Positions 45,582 to 57,053 of a stretch of 64,000 nucleotides of DNA are shown in pieces. This DNA is from Toxorhynchites rutilus septentrionalis (taxonomy: Eukaryota; Arthropoda; Insecta; Diptera; Culicidae), in contig NC_073746.1 of assembly GCF_029784135.1 (NCBI RefSeq), positions 5,042,136 through 5,106,135 on the forward strand, written 5' to 3'. The position numbers and the translations under genes are program-made. The notes under the pieces are model-generated. The model was not told the origin of the DNA, searched no databases, and saw nothing but the letters and a program-made list of their open reading frames with translations. How positions within the stretch are numbered: position 1 is the first letter of the stretch; the number at the start of each line of letters is the position of its first letter.

Positions 45582-46624
45582 AAGGGTGTGTCACATCAAA
45601 TTGCATCACGGAAAAAACGCTGTAGAAATTCGCCCAGTAGACCGATCCTTTTGAAAATTTTAGACAGTAAAATAAAAACTATTAAACAACTTTTGGCATT
45701 TTCTTTTTATTCATACTTCAAGCCCAAGCCCGTATGCTCGCACCTTCCTCTTTACCCCGTCCATAAGGTTCTGTACAACGTCAGGTTGTAGTTTTTTTTT
45801 AACAGAAATCCATTTTCTCTTGAAGTCCGCCTCCGTTTTGACAACTTTTGGGTTCTTCCGGAGGGCCTGCTTCATAATCGCCCAATATTTCTCTATTGGG
45901 CGAAGCTCCGGCGCGTTGGGCGGGTTCATTTCCTTTGGCACGAAGGTGACCCCGTTGGCTTCGTACCACTCCAACACGTCCTTTGAATAGTGGCACGAAG
46001 CGAGATCCTGCCAGAAGATGGTCGGGCCCTCGTGCTGCTTCAATAGTGGTAGTAAGCGCTTCTGTAGGCACTCCTTAAGGTAAACCTGCCCGTTTACCGT
46101 GCCGGTCATCACGAAGGGGGCGCTCCGCTTACCGCAAGAGCAGATCGCTTGCCACACCATGTACTTTTTGGTCCGCTGGACGAATGAACTTGACAAATTC
46201 ATCTTATTGGCGACATCCCGGACCGAACTTCTCGGATCACGTCTAAACTGCTTAACTACGCGCTTGTGATCTTTTTCACTGACGGAGCATCCATTTTTGC
46301 CGTTCTTCACCTTCCGGTCGATGGTTAGGTTCTCGAAGTATCGTTTTAGTATTCTGCTGACCGTGGATTGGACGATTCCCAGCATCTTACCGATGTCCCG
46401 ATGTGACAACTCCGGATTCTCGAAATGAGTGCACAGGATTAATTCACGACGCTCTTTTTCGTTCGACGACATTTTTCCAAATTTACGAAAAATTGACAAT
46501 GAAGCATGGCCAACGTGATCTATACACTCTTATCTGATTATAAGCGAAAGCTGACGATATAATTCCTAAAAATTAAATTTCTACAGCGTTTTTTCCTTGA
46601 TGCAATTTGATGTGACACACCCTT
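45582..46624 (-). mobile_element. ITmD37E-type mariner, internally deleted
   Basis: The 1043-bp element has inverted ends of about 49 bp with one mismatch, beginning AAGGGTGTGTCACATCAAAT. TA flanks both ends (45580-45581 and 46625-46626). It encodes one transposase frame on the minus strand, lacking part of the catalytic core. A D-37-E spacing defines the mosquito ITmD37E branch between Tc1 and mariner. With good TIRs it could still be moved by an intact transposase. Confidence 0.93.
45711..46499 (-). pseudogene. DD37E transposase missing first catalytic aspartate
   Basis: 262 codons, open throughout. Residues ~10-110 form the bipartite helix-turn-helix DNA-binding part (LSHRDIGKMLGIVQSTVSRI; SSVRDVANKMNLSSSFVQRT). 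At about residue 112 the sequence jumps straight into YMVWQAICSCGKRSAPFV, a region that normally lies well after the first catalytic Asp, so an in-frame internal deletion has removed that Asp and its surroundings. The second Asp (D165, FWQDLASCHYS) and the Glu (E203, RPIEKYWAIMK) remain, separated by 37 residues. It should bind the TIRs but not cut. It might act as a repressor, as some truncated transposases do, but that is speculation. Confidence 0.92.
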
Positions 46625-46626
46625 TA

Positions 46627-47080
46627 ATCTGTTCAAAAATGTACACAAAAATAACATCAAAGCCATTACTACCGTTTTCTTCCGTTTTTTCAATTATGCA
46701 GAAGAAATTTTTGAACAAAGTTTAAACTAGGTCAAATAAATCTATGACTGCAGAAATATATTATAGATAAAAATAGCATTTTCTCCTTTGTTGTCCTGAA
46801 CATTGTAGGGGTTTGTAATAACTTTGTACCCAGGTAACGTATATTGAGTATCCTATGGCCATCAGTGCACTCTTGGAAAGTTCGTGTGGCTGCTGTAGTG
46901 AACTGATCTCATTGGGTGCTAAGTTCTGCTTAGGCAAGGGAAAGGAGAATGGGCAAGTGCATTCGAGGACGTGAAGCGGGTTTCTTAGGAAGACAGATAT
47001 GGGGAGCATAATGTTGAAATCGCGACTACTCAAGCTATCATAATCTGATATGCGTGAGTATACTATTTCGAACTTCTAAA
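46627..47080. other. Unassigned stretch
   Basis: No gene. It may be further decayed 3' sequence of the LINE relic that follows, since that relic is read on the minus strand towards here, but I see no conserved landmark. Confidence 0.3.
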
Positions 47081-47310
47081 TCAGCAGCCAGTTAAATTCA
47101 TTAATTGCATTTGCATTTGTATTTGCACATAACTAAACAACATGTTCGATGTTATGACATCCTGGACCACAATTACATAAATGGTTAGTAACAAGATCGA
47201 CACGATAAAGAAGGGAATGAGCCCGAATTGATTGAACTTTGGGGATAATAGAGTAAAAACATATCCCGAGAACATCCCTCCATTGATTCTGCCAACTGAT
47301 TAATGCCCAC
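47081..47310 (-). pseudogene. Old LINE ORF2 C-terminal relic
   Basis: The minus strand translates to pieces that match the C-terminus of the family A and B ORF2 proteins: SWQNQW, then YSIIPKV, then LLYRVDLVTNHLCNCGPGCH and NIEHVV. Relative to the intact protein, the segment between IIPKV and the Cys/His motif is shortened, and a stop replaces the W of VVWSC. It is neither family A nor B, so it shows that a third, older lineage inserted here. Confidence 0.75.
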
Positions 47311-50001
47311 TATCGGCAAATGGAGAATAAATCATAAGCGTATCGACTCGCAATGTGAGCTTACACCTGTATGTAGGCAACAAAATTGCTCGTTGCGTCG
47401 GGGAGGAAAGCGAGTGGTTAGTGCAATCGTCAAATTGATTAAATTTTTTACTATATTTCCTGTATATTTTATATACAGCACTATATTTTCGTGTTTCAAA
47501 CAAAAAAATATCTGGATAAATTTCCTGTCTGATGGTATGTAACACAACATATGTCGCAAATACGATTTTGAGTAAAATGCGTTTGAAAACTCTTAATGAA
47601 TCGTTACATTTTTCGTAAAGTGACCCCCTTATATAGAAATCAAAGACATAGTCCTATTTCAAAAATTAGAAGGGTGATGTCCAACACGACCGCTATGTTA
47701 AGATAGAATTACCCAAGAGAATATGTTAACGTTAACATTATTGTCGTATTGCTGATGAAAACAAACATTATGAGATTAAGTTAAGAATAAAATAGTACAG
47801 GCAAACCTTATTTTGTGCGGGGGATAGGGACCGTACAAAAAAGTCGCATAAAAAATCGTACAAAACTTCACCAGCAGCTTTGAAAAATCGTGTTCGGTAA
47901 ACATTTTGAAAAAAACTTTTTTTGTGTGGTAGATAGGGACCGCATAAAAAAAGTTTCCCCAAAGAAAATAACTCAAATCCACGCCATTCACCGTTCAATT
48001 TCCTTTTGTTTCCCTGCTTTGCGATGGGACACTTTGCCTTTTCGGTTGCGTGTGGCTGTTTTGTGCTTTTAGTCGCATGTCGAAACGTGTTGCTGTTAGA
48101 GATCATGTCATGCAAAAACTTAGGAAAACTAAGAGCACTAAATGAGAGGAGGGGAATGATTTCAAAAGTGGATAATTGAGACTCAAATATGCTTTTCTTC
48201 GCACTGAAATTCATATAAACCAGCGAAAAAAAACTAAATGGACGATAACTTCGTCAAATATGCTTCTTTTTATACACCGCACAAAAAAAAAACTCGCACA
48301 AGAACAGAAAACCACACAAACAAAAATTCACAAAAACAGGTTTTACTATACAACGAATTTTCTCCTTCAACTTTCCTCCGGAAAACATAGCCTTCTTTAC
48401 TACAAAATATCTTCTTCTCATCCGCCAATAAGTGCGCTGCACTTTGACGCTACTTTTAACCCGTAAATAATGCTCGAATTCGCGGAAATTGAATGATCTA
48501 TCAAAACAAGTCCACAATAAGTTCGAACACATCCTTAACACTAAATTGCCCAAACATAGTCACATTATGACAAAATTATGTCACAACTTTTTAAGAAATT
48601 GTGTCATAATTATTTTTCTAGATGAAATTGAACAGCAGCCAAAATGACTTGCTTGGGCAATCTAGTTCTAAATTCACAGAAGCTCTCTCCCGGCAAAAGA
48701 TAATAATATGCAATTAGTATTTTTTATTGCTTCGGATAATGGATTTTATTGAACGCATCGAAATTTAACAAATGACTATATAGTCAAAGAGTTTTGATTG
48801 CACTGAAAAGGATCAATTAACTTATTTGGTTCTGTAGTAACAGGGGAAGATCATTTTTTCCCTCAAGAGTATAAAATGACGAGCAAACATGAAACAACAC
48901 ATAGAAACCATTAAAAATGTGTACGTTTGACGGAAAATACACAACACGGCATGAAAACCGATGCTTTGTATTATTTCATCGAGTTTCACCTTAGGTTTCA
49001 AACTGTAAACAAAATCGATCCGCGATTCGATATGTAATAGAAGCAGGACTGTGTAATAGAAATCACAAAAGATTTACTTTTACGCTCAGGTCTTTTCAAT
49101 AAGTTTCCATCGGACAGGGACCAAATTTCAATATCCACTAATTGTAATGTATAGCATATGAAATAAATACTAGAGAATTTCCATCTCGATTGACATACGA
49201 ATCTACACAATCCACTTGCAACAAAAATAGTTATAAATATTATCATTATTTCCTAAAAACGTGACCTGGTTTCTGATTCAGCACCCTTGAGTGTGTTTTC
49301 TAGTAAGGTTAAATATTTATTTGTCTTTGATTGAAAGTTCACAGGGTTCAAAATCGTGAACGTACAAAAAAGCTAAAAAATAAATAAAAATGATTGCCAC
49401 AATGAACGTTTAAATTGTATGATCCCCATCTCATATTGATCTCACAACTGTATCAAACGTTGATTGGCCAGTGGGAAAAGGACAGCTAGTTTCGCTCTCT
49501 TAGTCTTAGTCCTAATGTCGTAGAGTAGAGTACTCTTTAAATCCGAAAGCCCGGATCGGGTCTTCAACTTATATGTAGTACTTTTAATTTTAATGTACTT
49601 TTTTAAAAATTTTAATTTTAACAAACAACCCTGAACTTTGCTTTGAATTTGTATTCTTTTCTTTCGTTATTCTGAGCTAACAAAGGTAGCACTCAAAGTT
49701 CATCTGCAGTCGGTCACATATAAGATTTTGCCACAGAAATCTTGAGAAGGATAGCTAGGGAAACTCGACTTAGGTAACGTGAGTGGTTACTTTTTAGGGA
49801 CATAGGAAATAATTGATTAAGATATACCCAAAGAGACTGCAAAGAATAGTTGTATTTAGATAAATCGAAAATAGTATGACTTATGAGAAATTATGAATGG
49901 CAAATGTGATTAGTTCTCTACGTTCTCTACGAACAACTCGTTTATAAACAGTATGCTCGTATGTTTTTTTTTAATTTCACAGAATTAAGCCAGTATAGAA
50001 T
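47311..50001. other. Unassigned stretch with a dispersed repeat
   Basis: No gene. 47795-48005 holds GGGACCGTACAAAAAA and GGGACCGCATAAAAAA, repeated about 125 bp apart, and the second resembles 25965-26045. 48540-48615 has short inverted AT repeats. The 148-codon minus-strand frame at 47768-48214 runs over this repeat and lacks any known motif. Confidence 0.4.
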
Positions 50002-50013
50002 TACAGTACAGAT

Positions 50014-50166
50014 TTTTTTTTATCTGTATTATAGTGACTTTCAACTCATTTGGCTGGTTCGTCTCTTTTTACTTCCATTTTTGGAAGAATGTCGATATTG
50101 AGAATTGAACTCGTGACCTTTGGCGTGAGAGGCATGGATGTTACCACTACGCCAGATCGCCTCCAC
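50014..50166 (-). mobile_element. Short tRNA-derived SINE with target-site duplication
   Basis: The 153-bp insert, read on the minus strand, begins GTGGAGGCGATCTGGCGTAG. It has an A box around TGGCGTAGTGGTAACATC, a degenerate B box in TCACGAGTTCAATTCTC, and ends in A8. The flanks are TACAGTACAGAT (50002-50013) and TACAGTAGAGAT (50167-50178), an 11 of 12 match. Its head is the same sequence that was retroposed alone at 45505-45550. A 134-codon plus-strand frame that crosses it is an artefact. Confidence 0.85.
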
Positions 50167-50178
50167 TACAGTAGAGAT

Positions 50179-50667
50179 ATTTTTCTTGGAATAAATTTAT
50201 TTTCTCACATAATAACCGTAACGAGCGCGTCGCGAATGGATCCTGAATTATCCCACATTCATGGCATGTTCGTGAATGCTGTCATAAAACGAATTGGTGT
50301 ATGGTTGATCATCAACAGGAAACCCGGAAGAGTAAAGGCATTTGATCCTAAAACTCATTCGAAAGGAGTGATTCTATTCGAATGGAACACAAAGTTGTCA
50401 TCGAGAGACACGACGAAAATGGTACAATTTTCGCAATCCTACACCCAAAGTTAATTTTTAGCTCATGTTATGGCATCTCGATTTATAACATTGGATGAAC
50501 TAAAAAAATAACAGAGAATGTTCTACTCCCCAATACATGAATATCATTTGTATAATATATATGCTAGAGCCAATATGAGCGAGCGAAACAGGACACACAT
50601 TTAAATGAAAGCATATGAAAGCTTTGCGTATAGTTTGCCAAATACACGGCCCAGACAGAGAAAGATT
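50179..50667. other. Unassigned stretch between SINE and MITE
   Basis: No gene or repeat boundary recognised. Confidence 0.3.
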
Positions 50668-50675
50668 TAGGCCAT

Positions 50676-51146
50676 GTTCTCACTGCAGCGGGACGTCAAC
50701 GTGGCGTGAGCGGGGCGTGTTCACTTTTCGCCATGATATTTTAATTCACTCACATTGCACCGTGCCAGCGGCGTGTCTTCGGTGTGTTCTATGCAAATTG
50801 TCAAGGTGTGTTTTAGAATGAAAAAAATTTTTTTTTTATTTTTCGATATTCCAACATCGTGGGACGTATCCGGCTAAAAACTCGGAAGGTGAAATACGTA
50901 AAAAATTAAAAAAAAACCAAAAACTTTAATTGATGTCACTACTACAAACAAACATATGCTAGAGAGAAGCGGAGAAGTCCAAATATCGCCGGCGTGAAGT
51001 GTTTTCGTTTGCACACCAGCCACACGCCAAAACCACGCTCACGACACGCCAGCCTGGTGTGAACACATCGGTAAGAACACACACGAATAATCGTAAGCGT
51101 CACACGCCCCACCCAAGCCACGCTGACGCCCCGCTGCAGTGAGAAC
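50676..51146. mobile_element. 471-bp MITE with ~50-bp TIRs and 8-bp duplication
   Basis: The left end starts GTTCTCACTGCAGCGGGACG and the inverted right end GTTCTCACTGCAGCGGGGCG. Similarity continues for about 50 bp with scattered mismatches. The flanks are TAGGCCAT (50668-50675) and AAGGCCAT (51147-51154), 7 of 8 identical. An 8-bp duplication suggests hAT, P or Merlin, but the TIR start does not match a family I know. No coding capacity. Confidence 0.8.
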
Positions 51147-51249
51147 AAGGCCATATTCTCGTCCATGTTCTTCTTTATCCTCTTGGAAAACTCTTTCCAA
51201 CTTCATTTTATGATGAGGTGTAATATTATCACGCTTCCGTATATCAGCA

Positions 51250-51520
51250 CTGGCAGCTATATGGATAGCGTGAACGTGTGAAATAGCTTTGCATCCCAGC
51301 CGGCCTTGGTTCGATCCCCATTGACGTCGTATAAACATTTTTTTTGCACAACCTCAAATGAAATGAGAAAAGAAAACAGAAAGAGATGTCTGCTCGCATA
51401 CATCCAAACTTTTTTTTAAGCTTTTAAATCAGCTCATTATTTGCGCATTTGATCCAGATGAACACAGAATGGCATCTTTTCTGCCAAAGATAAAATGTTT
51501 TCTGCCAACGCTAGTTTGGG
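51250..51520 (+). mobile_element. tRNA-derived SINE-like repeat, diverged copy 2
   Basis: A tRNA-like head (TATGGATAGCGTGAACGTGT, possible A box) is followed by a B box GGTTCGATCCCC at 51310-51321. It is then co-linear with the minus strand of 16287-16500 to the shared end TTTTCTGCCAACGCTAGTTT. A short related 3' piece (AGCGCTAGCAGAAAAATATT) is also present at 13451 in opposite orientation. The copies are quite diverged, so the family is old. Confidence 0.55.
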
Positions 51521-51702
51521 TGTATGTACAGAAATCGGAGAATTAGTTTGGCGTAACTCAAAATAAAATCTAATAACGAAAAACTCCAGAATGCTCTACA
51601 AGAATTTGCTGATGAAATACGATTGCTTTGTAGTTTTATCTTTATAAATAACCGAACGTAATGCGTTTTATCCCTCGTTTGATCAGTATAGTAAAGCCTG
51701 TA

Positions 51703-52850
51703 GAGTAGTGCGGGGCAAAGGTGCGCACGGGGCAAAAGTACGCATTGGCCTATTTTGAAGCAAACGAGCTTAAAATTTTGACAACAGTGCATTCGTTCGA
51801 TACCTAATTACACCTGCAGCTCGCACATTTAAATATGATACATCTCATGAAAGTGGCAAAAAGTTATGAGGTAAAAAGAGTTTTGCGATGTTTTGATCTA
51901 AATTTTTCCATTTTGGGGATGACGATTTACTTACCTTAAATTAACTGGAGAGTTCGAAACTACCACATCAAGGAAACCTGCATTCTATAGTAGATGATAG
52001 TGCGTATTCGTTTATTTTTTGAAAAAGTTCAAAAAATTGGATAAGTTCAAGAATTGCTTGTGGGGCAATGGTGCGCAGTGGCTGTGAGGCAAAAGTTCGC
52101 ACCAGCATTTTGGTATAAATAAATAAATAAAATGTTTTCACATTAAGAAAACTGATTTGAAGAAATATACTACTGAAATGCTGTCGGGCCGACAGAGGCT
52201 TCGGAAGGGAATCACGAAGCGTCGGATTACGGCAGAACTCGGTATTTCTGAATCAGCTCTGAGGAAGAGGCTCATATCAGTGATTTATGATTTGAATCTT
52301 CTTTTATTAATATTTCTACTTCTGCTGGGATGTACCAGCGAGCACCTAGGGCGGTTCATACCAGTATTTACGAGCGAGCAGTCTGAGGATCTGCGAACCA
52401 TAGCAGAGCACTGGACAAAGCTTTCTCTGGTATGACTCAATGATTTGAGGCACCTGTCGTTTGATTTTGCGGAAGCCACAACCTCCAGCACGAATTCAAA
52501 CAAGTTGCAAAACTGACAGGAAAGGATTGAGCTTCTAGCTTCATGAGGAACCGACCAAAAAACCTCATCATTTTTAGCGCGATACTTCTTGATCTTCTTT
52601 ACAGGCAGCAGCTTCAAACTTTGTACTCCCGTTGCACCGCAAGCTCCAAAAGATAGAAAAGCGACTTGGACATTCTCTTCTCGTTTGTGGTCAGTCACAG
52701 AAGGACCTTCTTATGAGAACTTTGGGTGGGAGATATAAAAGGTGCAAAACGATGCCAGTAAAGGATGGAAAAGATCGGTTCTTGTATCACTTAAAACATC
52801 AATATGTAACACATACAAATTGAAGTAAAAATATATTCAATTTTGAGAAA
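51703..52850 (+). mobile_element. Remnant of a pogo-like transposon (left part)
   Basis: After a TA (51701-51702) comes GAGTAGTGCGGGGCAAAGGT, with GCGGGGCAAAGGTGCGCAC-type motifs repeated near 51709, 51727 and 52070, looking like a TIR and sub-terminal repeats. A degraded transposase N-terminus follows at 52157. I do not find the matching right end, so the element is truncated or its end lies beyond recognition. Confidence 0.5.
52157..52560 (+). pseudogene. Pogo-like transposase N-terminal pseudogene
   Basis: The first frame gives a psq/CENP-B type helix-turn-helix: KKYTTEMLSGRQRLRKGITK then ITAELGISESALRKRL. It is followed, after a short unrelated insertion-like gap, by LGRFIPVFTSEQSEDLRTI, LNDLRHLSFDFAE, and (after frameshift) VAKLTGKD. 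These are the usual N-terminal order in pogo/Tigger-type transposases: HTH, then a second DNA-binding domain. Stops and frameshifts break it, and the DDE core is absent. Confidence 0.7.
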
Positions 52851-55234
52851 AAAAATGAAAAAAGCACACTGCTCTCGGTTTTTCTCTTCAGTTTCTGTTG
52901 TACTTTACGCAGCACCGTCGGAGCCAAGCATTTTAAGAAGGTTCATGGTCAATTATGTTGCATAGGTTGCGAGTCATCATTCAACCACTTGAACTGCCAC
53001 AAACTAATGCATAAAACGTATTATGAAACCGTAATTTTAAAAGGAAAACTATGATGTACACTGTTAATATTCTGGTATTCACAACCAACTTGATCTAAGT
53101 ACTACTAAATTTTAGTGCAAAATACTATATTCCCAACCAAATAAATCTCATTGTTACTTTACGAAACCTACCGAATAAGAAAATGTTTTCTTCTTTCCCA
53201 TACTTCAACCATTTTAAATTTATAATTTGGATAGATATTACATTGGTATTATAAAATATGGTATACAGAGCATGTGGCTGCATATACCTTGAATGAATTC
53301 TGCCGTTATGAGGGAATTATTATGGAAATTATTTGTTCTTCATTTTGTTTCTACGGAACTATTTATTAGAACATCGCAACATCTCACAATACATTGTTTC
53401 AATCCATAAGCTAGCTTGTTTGTAAATTATTGCGTACATTACGCTTTGCTAGAATAATAATTCAGCTTCAAGCCTTCTATTAAAGCCTTTCTCGGAACTC
53501 GTCAACAATCCTGAACGTTCAATCCGCCTCTGGTGTACACAATTTCCTCCCGATTCCCGAATGCTAGTTCATTTCCACGGGACGCGCGAAGAACGATGTG
53601 TTTCCGTCCTCCCCCGCATTCTCGCCCATAATCGAGAGAGAGTGAGCGAGCGGTACGTGATGACCGGAGCGTCATGAACTGTGCAATACCGGTGTCGGAG
53701 GGTTGCCCGCTTGATATGAACTTGGTTTTTCTAAATTAAATTGGAAAGTTGTTTTAGCTCAGCCACCAAGTCGGAAACTAGCACCGGGAACGAAACGGCA
53801 CAGGTTTGGTGTGCGGGTTAGAGTAGCAATTCAATTACCTGATTTTTTTTCTCTAGCTCTACATCCTCCCCTCGGCTAGCCAACTTGTAGCGTATTAATC
53901 GGCTCGATGGAGTTGGAGCATACCGTGCGCTGGATATGAGGTTTATAGTGGGATAATCAAATATGGTTCATTAAAAACTTTACCCATAGCGTGAACGGGG
54001 GCGGCCATCATCGAGTATCTGATGCTCAGAACGTGTAGAAGAGTTGAAAATAGTTTCTCCCCAAGCACCACGGCGGTTTCGATTGGGTCGGGGTGTTGTG
54101 AAGCAAGATAATGCATCAAGTGGGTGGCATTCGATCTAACCGTCGTCTAAATTAAACTTACCAAAAAGGTTTGCATTATATGCTTTGATTAAAACGTCGC
54201 CTGTTCTTTTTTTCGTACATGAAAGCGAATCGCGAACACCACCACCTAAGAATAAGGTTGGATACTGCCGTTGCAATAATGCCGTTTTGGTCGATCAACG
54301 TCCACTAAGGAAGGTTAAGGGCAAGTTTATGGATTCTAGATATAAATTTCCAAGTTGTCAGAATAGCTATAACTATCACACTACTCATCCAACGCAGGCC
54401 ACAGCGACTCGATCTCCAGCACTCTCGAACCGAACAGGAACGGCAGAAGGCGTTATTTGTCAGAACCACGTCACCCATGGTTACGATTTACCTACCTCAG
54501 GACAAAATGTAAATGCCATTATTGCAGTCCATTCGTTGTGCGTTGTTTGCCCCCGCCTCGTGAACCCCTCCCAGGATGTCGCAGTAAATAACTGAATCTA
54601 TTCCTAACACTATCCCCAGCAGTGTTTGGCGCACTGCTATCCATGGACAGGACACTCTATTCGTCCGGTACAATGAAGTGCTCGACAGCAGTTTCCATCC
54701 TACCCCGACAAAGAGCCATTAATCTCAATGAACATCAGAAACTGTTGAAACTCAAATAATGCAACAGTTAAAACAGAGGCTGTCCGTTAATCCCGTCCGG
54801 TACGGTACCACGTGGATTACTGCAGCGCGAGAGTGTATGGTGTGTACATAAACTACCTTTCAAATTGACGAGAATTTTAGACGAATCAACACAGAAAACC
54901 AGCCAGAGCCGCCCGTGAGTGTCATCATTAGCGAAATATGTTACTAAACTGTATAGTTTTGATCATTTATGGCACGAATACGTCATGTTTGTGATGTCAT
55001 GCGTGGTAAGTGGATTGTGGAGACAAGTGATGCATTTATTCCTCCGAAGGTGGAGGATCTCCAGTATGACAACGATGGGATTAGATCGCCGGAATTATCT
55101 TTAACATTCCTAACCATCCGTGATAGAGTTTTGGGACATTACTATTTTGTGCTCAAATTTCAGTAGTAGCATGTGAAATAATACAACTATTTATACATAA
55201 TTTATTGCTTAGCTGAAATATCGGGCGACCAAAT

Positions 55235-55240
<6 letters not shown>
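52851..55240. other. Unassigned stretch; partly GC-richer, possibly unique DNA
   Basis: No gene with a recognisable product. 53500-54100 is less AT-rich and shows no repeat relation to the rest of the window. Open frames of 136 codons (54185-54595) and 61-65 codons (54919-55166) have no known motifs. It may be intron or intergenic sequence of a neighbouring host gene outside the window. Confidence 0.35.

Positions 55241-55287
<47 letters not shown>
55241..55287. repeat. (TA)23 microsatellite
   Basis: Alternating TA for about 47 bases. Confidence 0.95.
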
Positions 55288-55289
<2 letters not shown>

Positions 55290-55424
55290 AATATTGGCAT
55301 GCATTCTGTAACATGACAACAAGCTCTGCTCGAAAAACAGGAAGTGGGTTATATCTATGGTATAACCGCAAGGGTGACGTAGGACTATCGTTGATTTAGA
55401 GATCATTTGTTTGAAGTTGAATCT

Positions 55425-55954
55425 GAATTCATTCTGAATGAATGAATATTTGGGGGACTTCGAAAACGAGAGTGTTACGTTGGAGGCACAAGGTTTTATG
55501 CATCCAATATTGGATACGGAAATATGATGGGGAAGAATAATTTTCAGAAGCTTTCCTGTTAATTGCGATTGATTGAAAAATCACAAAACCAAATGTATTT
55601 GATTGCAGTGTTATATGGATAGAAACATTAGAATAAACTATTTCGCATCAATGTATTTTTCAATTCCCAGGGGAACTGGCAGAGTATTTTTCAGCAACGA
55701 TTAATTCTTTTCAGATTTTCCTCGATACTCGAAGTCCACCAGTGGTTAATACTAACTCGATAACCACCTGTTAGTAGCATTTGATTAAAAAATATTTGGT
55801 CGCAGTGTTACATGGATAGAAAACATTAAAATAAACACTTTCACATGAATGTATTTTTCGATTCCCAGGGGAACTGGCAGATTATTTTTCAGCAATGATT
55901 AGATCTTTCCGAAATTTTCTCGATGCTGAATGGCATCCAAACGAAAATATTCCT
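55425..55954. repeat. Dispersed repeats flanking H3 pseudogene cluster (left)
   Basis: 55495-55735 and 55787-55945 are two direct copies of a repeat with CAAATGTATTTGATTGCAGT-like, GGATAGAAA(A)CATTA and CCCAGGGGAACTGGCAGA phrases. Further copies in the same orientation lie at 58983-59030 (partial) and 59098-59305. At 55455-55490 TTCGAAAACGAGAGTGTTAC is an inverted piece of the repeat at 26950-27145 and 59560-59775. No coding capacity. Confidence 0.75.
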
Positions 55955-56005
55955 TTCAGTTTGGTCTGTAAAAAACTTTTCTGAACTCTTATCCATCAAA
56001 TTTGG

Positions 56006-56021
56006 AGCCCTGAAAAGGGCC
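56006..56021 (-). terminator. Histone 3' stem-loop, copy 1
   Basis: On the minus strand GGCCCTTTTCAGGGCT matches the metazoan histone mRNA stem-loop (6-bp stem with terminal G-U, TTTC loop), just downstream of the H3 pseudogene stop and followed by CCAAA. Confidence 0.85.
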
Positions 56022-56028
56022 GTTGATT

Positions 56029-56401
56029 TTATGCTAAGCTAATAGCACGCTCTCCTCGGATACGATGGGCCAGCTGGATGTCCTTGGGCATGATGTGACG
56101 CGTTTTGCATGGATAGCACACAAATTGGTATCTTCGAATAGGCCTCCTGCGGTGTCATAACCGCGGAACTTTGGAAGCGCAAGTCGGTTTTGAAGTCCTG
56201 AGCAATTCCACGAACCAAATGCTGCAAAGGTAGATTGCGGATCAGCAATTCGGTCGACTTCTGATAGCGACGAATTTCACGCAAAGTTCCCGGTCGATAG
56301 CGATGTGGTCACACTCCCCGCGGCTGGTGCACTTATCCGAGCTGCTTTCGTGGTGCCTTACCACCGAAAGACTAACGAGCTGTGTGCTTGGTCCCACACA
56401 A
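56029..56401 (-). pseudogene. Histone H3 pseudogene, copy 1
   Basis: Translated in pieces, it follows H3 from near the N-terminus to the end: TKHTAR-stop-[56 protein letters not shown], then after a small deletion [13 protein letters not shown], and [15 protein letters not shown]. Lesions: ATG lost (TTG), the Lys after TAR is TAG, codons lost in the middle of the N-tail and in VAL, and two deletions in the C-terminal half that shift frame. A TATA-like TTATAAAATG lies about 60 bp upstream. It carries the 3' stem-loop, so it derives from genomic copying of an H3 gene and not from a polyadenylated message. Confidence 0.93.
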
Positions 56402-56673
56402 ACGAGTCCTCACGGTGCGAGAGTAGAGTAAGAAATGAACGAAAGCAAAGGAAGCGTCATTTTATAAACCATAAAAGTATAAAATGTAAATCCCACCCTT
56501 ATTATATTCGTAGCTTACTCTGAGAGAGAAACGAATAACATCGAAGTAAGTATACAGTAAGCTTATATAATAAAGAGGGTGGGGTTTACATTCTGGACTT
56601 TTATGGCTTATAATAAGATGCTTCCTTTGCTTTCGTTCATTTCTTACTCTACTCTCGCACCGTGAGGACTCGT

Positions 56674-57046
56674 TTGTGTGGGACCAAGCACACAGCTCGT
56701 TAGTCTTTCGGTGGTAAGGCACCAAGAAAGCAGCTCGGATAAGTGCACCAGCCGCGGGGAGTGTGACCACATCGCTATCGACCGGGAACTTTGCGTGAAA
56801 TTCGTCGCTATCAGAAGTCGACCGAATTGCTGATCCGCAATCTACCTTTGCAGCATTTGGTTCGTGGAATTGCTCAGGACTTCAAAACCGACTTGCGCTT
56901 CCAAAGTTCCGCGGTTATGACACCGCAGGAGGCCTATTCGAAGATACCAATTTGTGTGCTATCCATGCAAAACGCGTCACATCATGCCCAAGGACATCCA
57001 GCTGGCCCATCGTATCCGAGGAGAGCGTGCTATTAGCTTAGCATAA
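56674..57046 (+). pseudogene. Histone H3 pseudogene, copy 2
   Basis: Same lesions as copy 1 (TTG for ATG, TAG for Lys, loss of two Lys codons before PHRYRP, loss of Val-Ala, C-terminal deletions), so the gene was dead before it was duplicated. It runs divergently from copy 1, head to head, about 270 bp from start to start. The TATA-like position reads TTATAATAAG. It ends ERAISLA then TAA, followed 7 bp later by the stem-loop. Confidence 0.93.
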
Positions 57047-57053
57047 AATCAAC

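Noticed and set aside
50050..50454. 134-codon plus-strand protein
   Set aside because: Its first third is the antisense of a SINE and the remainder shows no domain; probably a chance frame.
56305..56770. Two small proteins (72 and 102 codons) between the H3 pseudogenes
   Set aside because: They are the alternative frame of the H3 N-terminal region and promoter in the two arms, identical because the arms are duplicated.
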